Part shown: one piece after another, positions 59,361-64,000 of the stretch
Position numbering within the stretch: position 1 is the first letter of the stretch
How the letters are laid out: the number at the start of each line of letters is the position of its first letter
Assembly: GCA_029891385.1 (NCBI GenBank)
Contig: CM057228.1
Location: forward strand, 49,575,783 to 49,639,782
DNA: 64,000 nucleotides
Reading direction: 5' to 3'
Origin: Erythroxylum novogranatense
Lineage: Eukaryota > Streptophyta > Magnoliopsida > Malpighiales > Erythroxylaceae
The notes under the pieces: generated by a model
Databases searched by the model: none
Told to the model about the DNA's origin: nothing
Seen by the model: only the letters and a program-made list of their open reading frames with translations
Made by a program: the position numbers and the translations under genes

Positions 59361-61727
59361 AAGTTGGAGAGTGTATGTCAATCATCCCCAACTTGCTTCT
59401 CAGAAAATCAAACTGCTCTCTGCCCAATGCTTTGGTGAAGATATTTGTCAACTGCAATCTAGTCGAAACATAGCATGGTTTGATAACCCCAACTTGTAGC
59501 TTCTCTCGAACTATATGACAGTCTATTTCAATGTGCTTCATACGTTCATGAAAAACTGGATTGGCTGTTATATGAAGCGCTGCCTGATTATCGCAATACA
59601 ACAATGTTGGTTCTGATAGTGGAACTTTCAAGTCTCGAAGAATGTACCCCAGCCAGGTTAACTCTAAAAAAGTATTTGTCATAGCTCGATACTCGGCCTC
59701 TGCTGATGATCTAGACACATTAGTCTACTTTTTAGACTTCCAAGAAATGACTGAAGTTCCCAGAAAGATGCAGAATCCAGAAACAGAGCGTCTAGTAGTG
59801 CGACAACCACCCCAGTCAGAGTCGCAATATGCCCGCAAACCCAAGTTATTTTCGGATGGCAGCAGAAGTCCTTGACCCGGAGTGCCTTTGATGTACCTCA
59901 GAACCCGAAGGGCTGCTTCCCAGTGTGGTTTTCTCGGTTCATGCATAAATTGGCTGAGCATTCGAACAGAATATACTATGTCAGGCCTGGTAACAGTTAA
60001 GTATATCAATCTGCCAATCAATCGTTCGTATTTGCTCGGATCATGTAATATCTCTCCTTCTGTAAGAGAGAGTTTCAAGTTTTGCTCCATTGGGAATTTT
60101 TTTGGACGTGCTCCCGTGAGACCTGCATCTTGAAGAATGTCTAAAGCATACTTCCTCTGAGACATAAAAATTCCATTTATGGATTGGGAAAACTCTATCC
60201 CCAGGAAATACTTCAAATTCCCTAAATCTTTGATAAGGAATTTCTTGAGCAAACAAGTTTTGAGGCGCTGAATTTCATTAAGATCATTCCCTGTCAACAG
60301 AATATCATCAACATAGATGAGAATTGCAGTGAACGAAGTACCTTGACTCTTAGTGAATAAAGAGTAATCAGCCTTTGACTGAGTGTAGCCTGCGGTTTGT
60401 ATAGTGGCAGAGAATGTGGAAAATCAATTGAGAGATGCCTGTTTCAAACCATAAATAGATTTATGTAGCTGACATACTGTATTCTCCCCCTGTGGGCGAA
60501 GTCCGGATGGCAGAGACATATAAACTTCTTCGTCCAGATCACCGTGTAAAAAGGCATTTTGGACATCCAACTGATGAGTGAACCATTTTCTGGTAGCAGC
60601 AACAGTGAGTAAGTAGCGAAGTGTAGTGAGCTTCGTTGAAGGAGAAAACGTCTCCTTGTAGTCGATGCCTTCAACCTGAGTATACCCCTTCGCTACCAAA
60701 CGAGCCTTATAACGCTCGACGGAGCCATCAGAGTTATACTTGATCTTATAGACCCAGCGACAGCCAATAAGTTTATGCCCAGGTGGTAGTGGAGCAAAGG
60801 ACCAGGTGTGATTGCGTTCCAAAGTTGCAATCTCAGAATCCATGGCTTGTTGCCATAAAGGATCGGCAGCGACCTCATCATAAGACTTAGGTTCTGTCTG
60901 AGCTGTAAGAAGAGCTAGAAAAGTACGTTGAGCAGGAGAAAACCGAGATAATGAAATGTAATGTGTAAGAGGATACCTTGTGCCGGTGCGTTGACTTGAG
61001 CTATAGGTCAAATGATTGGCGGCAGAGGACATCTCGCAGTCACTGTGCCAAGCGGGAGGATGCCGAGCACGATCAGAACGGCGTAATGGGACGTGTGGAT
61101 CAGAAGGGGAATCGGTAGAGGAGGGTGACGATACGGGGGAAAGGGGTAGGTAATGGTAATGGAGATGGAGTCGGTGTAGCGGGGCTAGAAGTCGCAGGTG
61201 ATGCTGGAGAAGGGACGGAGAGCGACGCGGAAGACAAGGAAGGTGTAGGTAGCGAATCAGGGGGAAGAGAGGCGAAATGAGGCAGATGTACGGGTGATGG
61301 AGGAGATGGATCAGAGAGATAAAAAAATGGGTTATGGGGTGTTGGAGGTGGCATTGGAGTTTGTGAAGCCGAGGAAAAAGGAAAATCGTCTTCACAAAAT
61401 TTGACATCGCGATTGATAAAGAATTTGTTAGATTGGATGTTATACAACTTGTAACCTTTGCGACCAGTGGGATATCCCATGAAAACACAAGAGAGTGCTC
61501 GAGGTTCAAATTTTTGTTTAGGATGAACGACAGTTGCATAACACTTACAACCAAAAACCCTGAGGTGTTCAAATGAAGGAGGCCGTTTGTAGAGTGCTTC
61601 AAATAGTGTTTTGTTGGATAAGAGTGGTAAGGGTGTTCTATTTATAAGATAAACAGCAGTTAAAATGCATTCCCCCCCTAAAAAAAAATTTAAGTGGTAG
61701 TTGCGATTGGAAGAAGAGTGATCTAGC
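59359..61727 (-). pseudogene. pol of element E: integrase end, reverse transcriptase, RNase H
   Basis: Minus strand 61602-60424 gives ECILTAVYLINRTPLPLLSN, then HLRVFGCKCYATVVHPKQKF, the Pro/Ser-rich linker, and reverse transcriptase GCRWVYKIKYNSDGSVERYK, ARLVAKGYTQVEGIDY, QLDVQNAFLHGDLDEEVYMS and LHKSIYGLKQAS. A TGA follows LN where tryptophan is usual (about 60423). The catalytic IYVDDILLTGND lies at about 60325-60295. Frame 60297-59725 carries LGNLKYFLGIEF and RLIGRLIYLTVTRPDIVYSV. A TAG near 59719 replaces an expected glutamine. Frame 59718-59359 completes RNase H with SRSSAEAEYRAM and LLYCDNQAALHI. Two single-base nonsense changes are thus the main lesions, apart from homopolymer expansion near 61670-61690. 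Confidence 0.92.
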
Positions 61728-62902
61728 TGTTAGCGATCTAGAAGGGGGGGTTGAATAGATCTTTAAACTTTTTGTAATTTTCTACAATAAAATCAGAAGT
61801 TAATTCACACAAAAATAATTTAAACAGCTTTAAATATAAAAGAGTAGGGAAGAAGATCAAACACTGTTTTTATAGAGGTTCGGTGCTAAGACCTACGTCC
61901 TCTACCTAAGCTCCCACTTAGGATTTTGTCAATCACTTTATTACACACTTCGTAGTTCAGTGTGAACTCTTACAATACCGCTTGATTTCCGGCTCAAGCT
62001 ACCTTTACACTTGATTTGTCTTCCAAGACAAATCCTACCAACACCACTTGATTTCCTACCAAGCAACCTTTACAAATGATTTGTCTTCCAAGACAAATCC
62101 TACCAATACCACTTGATTTGCCTGTTACCTCACACGTGACCTTTCACTAGTCACTCAAATTGTAAGAGAAATAAGATAAAGATTGAAGAACAAAGCTCAA
62201 TACATGATGTAATAAGATAAGAACAATAATAAGCAATTTTGGAGCAATAGAAGAGTATGTAGGCTTGTAGAACTTCTATATACTCTTCTTCCATCATCCT
62301 CTATTTATACTTGAAGAAATATAGTTGTTGGAGCTCATTCTAGCCGTTGCTTGATTAATATTATCATTCCTTGATAATCTCCCTTCCATTTATGGCTAAT
62401 TGGACCATTGGAATTAATGTGTTGTACCCATAAGTCGACTTGTCGAGTTGTATAAGTCGACTTGTGACCATAAGTCGACTTGTCGAGTTGTATAAGTCGA
62501 CTTGTGATAACATTTTACGTAAAAATTGTAACTTCGCTCTCCAATACGTCGACTTGTGCTATGTAAGTCGACTTGTCGTCCTCGATAAGTCGACTTGTGT
62601 ATGGTTAGTCGACTTGTGTTGATATATCTTCATATATAAGTCGACTTATGCTTTGCAAGTCGACTTGTGTTGCCTTCAACGGTAACATCCATCTAAATCT
62701 TCTATAATCCTCATGTTTTATGCCATTTTCCTTATATGGAACCTCCTATCTTGATTCTTCAATGATTAAACACTTGCTCATCTTGATTTGCACAATTCTT
62801 TCATTGAATAATACCTGAAATAATTTTTTAACTAATTCTAGATATTTTATTATTATCAAAACATAAGTGGGATTTAATTTGTCAACCACCATTGGTCCAA
62901 CA
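61728..62902 (-). mobile_element. Solo LTR F (1175 bp), inserted in the integrase of E
   Basis: F starts TGTTAGCG and ends CCAACA, flanked by an exact CTAGC duplication (61723-61727 and 62903-62907). Removing it restores the NVARSL frame of the E integrase. On the minus strand it begins TGTTGGACCAATGGTGG, includes TTATGTTTTGATAATAATAA, and ends in a CTATTCAACCCCCCC tract. I associate these features with Sirevirus/Maximus copia LTRs, so minus orientation is likely. No internal coding sequence remains. It carries eight perfect AAGTCGACTT palindromes. Confidence 0.88.
62432..62666. repeat. Array of palindrome AAGTCGACTT in solo LTR F
   Basis: Perfect copies start at 62432, 62454, 62472, 62494, 62565, 62587, 62638 and 62657. 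One-base variants lie near 62547 and 62605. A local 40-bp duplication (62432-62471 and 62472-62511) adds two of them. Confidence 0.92.
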
Positions 62903-62907
62903 CTAGC

Positions 62908-63531
62908 CACATTTAAGATACGGCGATGCTTGCGTTCTACAACTCCGTTCTGTTGCGGAGTATAGACGTATGTGCCCTGAAATTCAATGCCACAAGAGGT
63001 AAAAAATGGCTGCAAAGATAAGAATTCAGTCCCATTGTCCGACCGTATTATCTTGACAGTAGTATGGAATTGAGTCTGAACAAATTTAACAAAGTTCATT
63101 AACAAATGTTGTACTTCTGATTTGTGTTGCATAAGAAAAACCCATGTACACCGAGTAAAGTCCTCAACTATAGTGAGAAAAAAACTCAAACCAGAGTGTG
63201 TAGGAATTTTATGAGGTCCCCAAACATCACAATGTAAAAGATCAAAGGCAGAATGCGTTGTTATTGAACTTCTTGGAAAAGATAACCTAGTTTGTTTTGC
63301 TAATGGACAAATATGACAGTTATGAGAAGAGCTGACATTATTAAGATGCAATTGATCAACGAATAATTTAAAGCAAGAAGGAGAGGGATGTTTGAGGCAT
63401 AAATGCCATAAATTAGATGATTGGGACACTTGGTGAGCGACCGGTTTGGTTGGTGATGAAGAAATATGGTATAGACCTCCGAGTTGTCTACCCGAGCCAG
63501 TCATCTTCCCCGTAGCCAAGTCCTGCAACAC
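62908..63531 (-). pseudogene. Integrase N-terminal and core region of element E
   Basis: Minus strand: NLWHLCLKHPSPSCF (zinc-binding His region), CHICPLAKQ, LLHCDVWGPHKIPTHSG, FLTIVEDFTRCTWVFLM, IIRSDNGTEFLS and TPQQNGVVERKHRRILNVA. The H/H/C/C set and the D, D and E residues are visible. The frame runs directly into solo LTR F at 62902 and resumes at 61727. Confidence 0.92.
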
Positions 63532-63988
63532 AAGAATCAGGATAAAAAGTTACACAACATTTCAAGCCACTGGTAAGTTTGCGGATGGACATCAAGTTTA
63601 AGTTTAATGAGGGCACACATAAAACATTGTCCAATTTAAGGTCATGGTTAAAAAGAACAGTGCCAGTACACGACACATGTGTTGTCGCCCCATTAGGTAA
63701 ATTCACCATGGGAATAATTGCAGCCTGTGATTCGTTCAAAGTAGAAGCTTCGGATATTATATGGTCCGTAGCGCCACTATCAAGAATCCATGAATTAATA
63801 CGGCCAGAATTAATAGATACTTTAGATGCCGGAAACAAACCTGCAACATTTATGTAACTATCAGATTTACCATAGGGGTGATTTAGCGCAGATATGGCTT
63901 GCGTTATCTGTTGCAACTGCTCAGGAGAAAAACTTGGAATTGAATTGGATGGGTTTCCGTCCGTGTCCTGTTGAGAGGTGTCGGCCAT
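63488..63988 (-). pseudogene. gag end and protease region of element E
   Basis: The minus-strand frame includes FSPEQLQQITQAI (a common gag-pol joint in this type of copia element) and SWILDSGATDHI with the catalytic DSG. It overlaps the integrase frame by 44 bp in another register, which implies a frameshift around 63500. The ATG at 63988 is probably an internal methionine, since gag homology should continue beyond the window edge. Confidence 0.85.
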
Positions 63989-64000
63989 ATTAGCGAATGA

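Larger units (their letters stand above)
59204..64000 (-). mobile_element. Copia retrotransposon E (minus strand), continuing past the right edge
   Basis: From the right edge leftwards the minus strand reads the end of gag and protease, integrase, reverse transcriptase, RNase H, a polypurine tract and a short 3' LTR. That is copia order. The integrase is split by solo LTR F. The 5' part (gag start, primer site, 5' LTR) lies outside the window. A small set of nonsense changes suggests a fairly young but dead copy. Confidence 0.9.

Overview
The window looks like a stretch of a flowering-plant (probably eudicot) nuclear genome. It has three intron-containing plant genes with GT..AG introns, AT-rich intergenic DNA, and large amounts of plant Ty1/copia, Ty3/gypsy and LINE sequence. 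I could not identify the species. About two thirds of the window is transposable-element DNA.

Genes: (1) a six-exon dehydroascorbate reductase gene (+ strand, 2947-4659) behind a duplicated TATA-containing segment; (2) a three-exon gene for a 96-aa plant-specific TIGR01589 / 'plant protein 1589' family protein (- strand, 36568-35440), related to the BPG4/RPGE regulators of greening, with two G-boxes upstream; (3) a 17-exon SULTR4-type sulfate transporter gene (- strand, 56359-49248; predicted 707 aa).

Mobile DNA, left to right: 5850-34973 is a three-deep nest. An old minus-strand copia element (C, 458-bp LTRs, TSD TTCTT) was hit in its RNase H region by a plus-strand copia element (A, ~1.8-kb LTRs, TSD GATAT). 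A was hit in its own RNase H region by a second copy of the same family (B, TSD about AATTC). C was also hit in its GAG-pre-integrase region by a 3.7-kb solo LTR (D). At 37319-46010 a 5'-truncated LINE (- strand) is split by a chromodomain gypsy element (G, TSD GAGGG), which has lost its 5' third through a microhomology deletion. At 56750-58065 there is a non-autonomous DNA-transposon-like inverted-repeat element. From 59204 to the right edge lies a minus-strand copia element (E), whose integrase is split by an 1175-bp solo LTR (F, TSD CTAGC).

The most unusual signals are non-coding. Four different LTR families carry dense arrays of short CG-centred palindromes, and the same 10-mer AAGTCGACTT occurs in the A/B leader and in the unrelated solo LTR F. 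The A/B leaders also contain inverted repeats whose arms change in a compensated way between copies, which suggests a selected RNA or DNA structure. Finally, differences among the A/B copies cluster at CHG trinucleotides as loss of the middle base, which may be a consensus error at methylated sites rather than biology. I saw no CRISPR array, rRNA, tRNA gene or prokaryotic-type operon.
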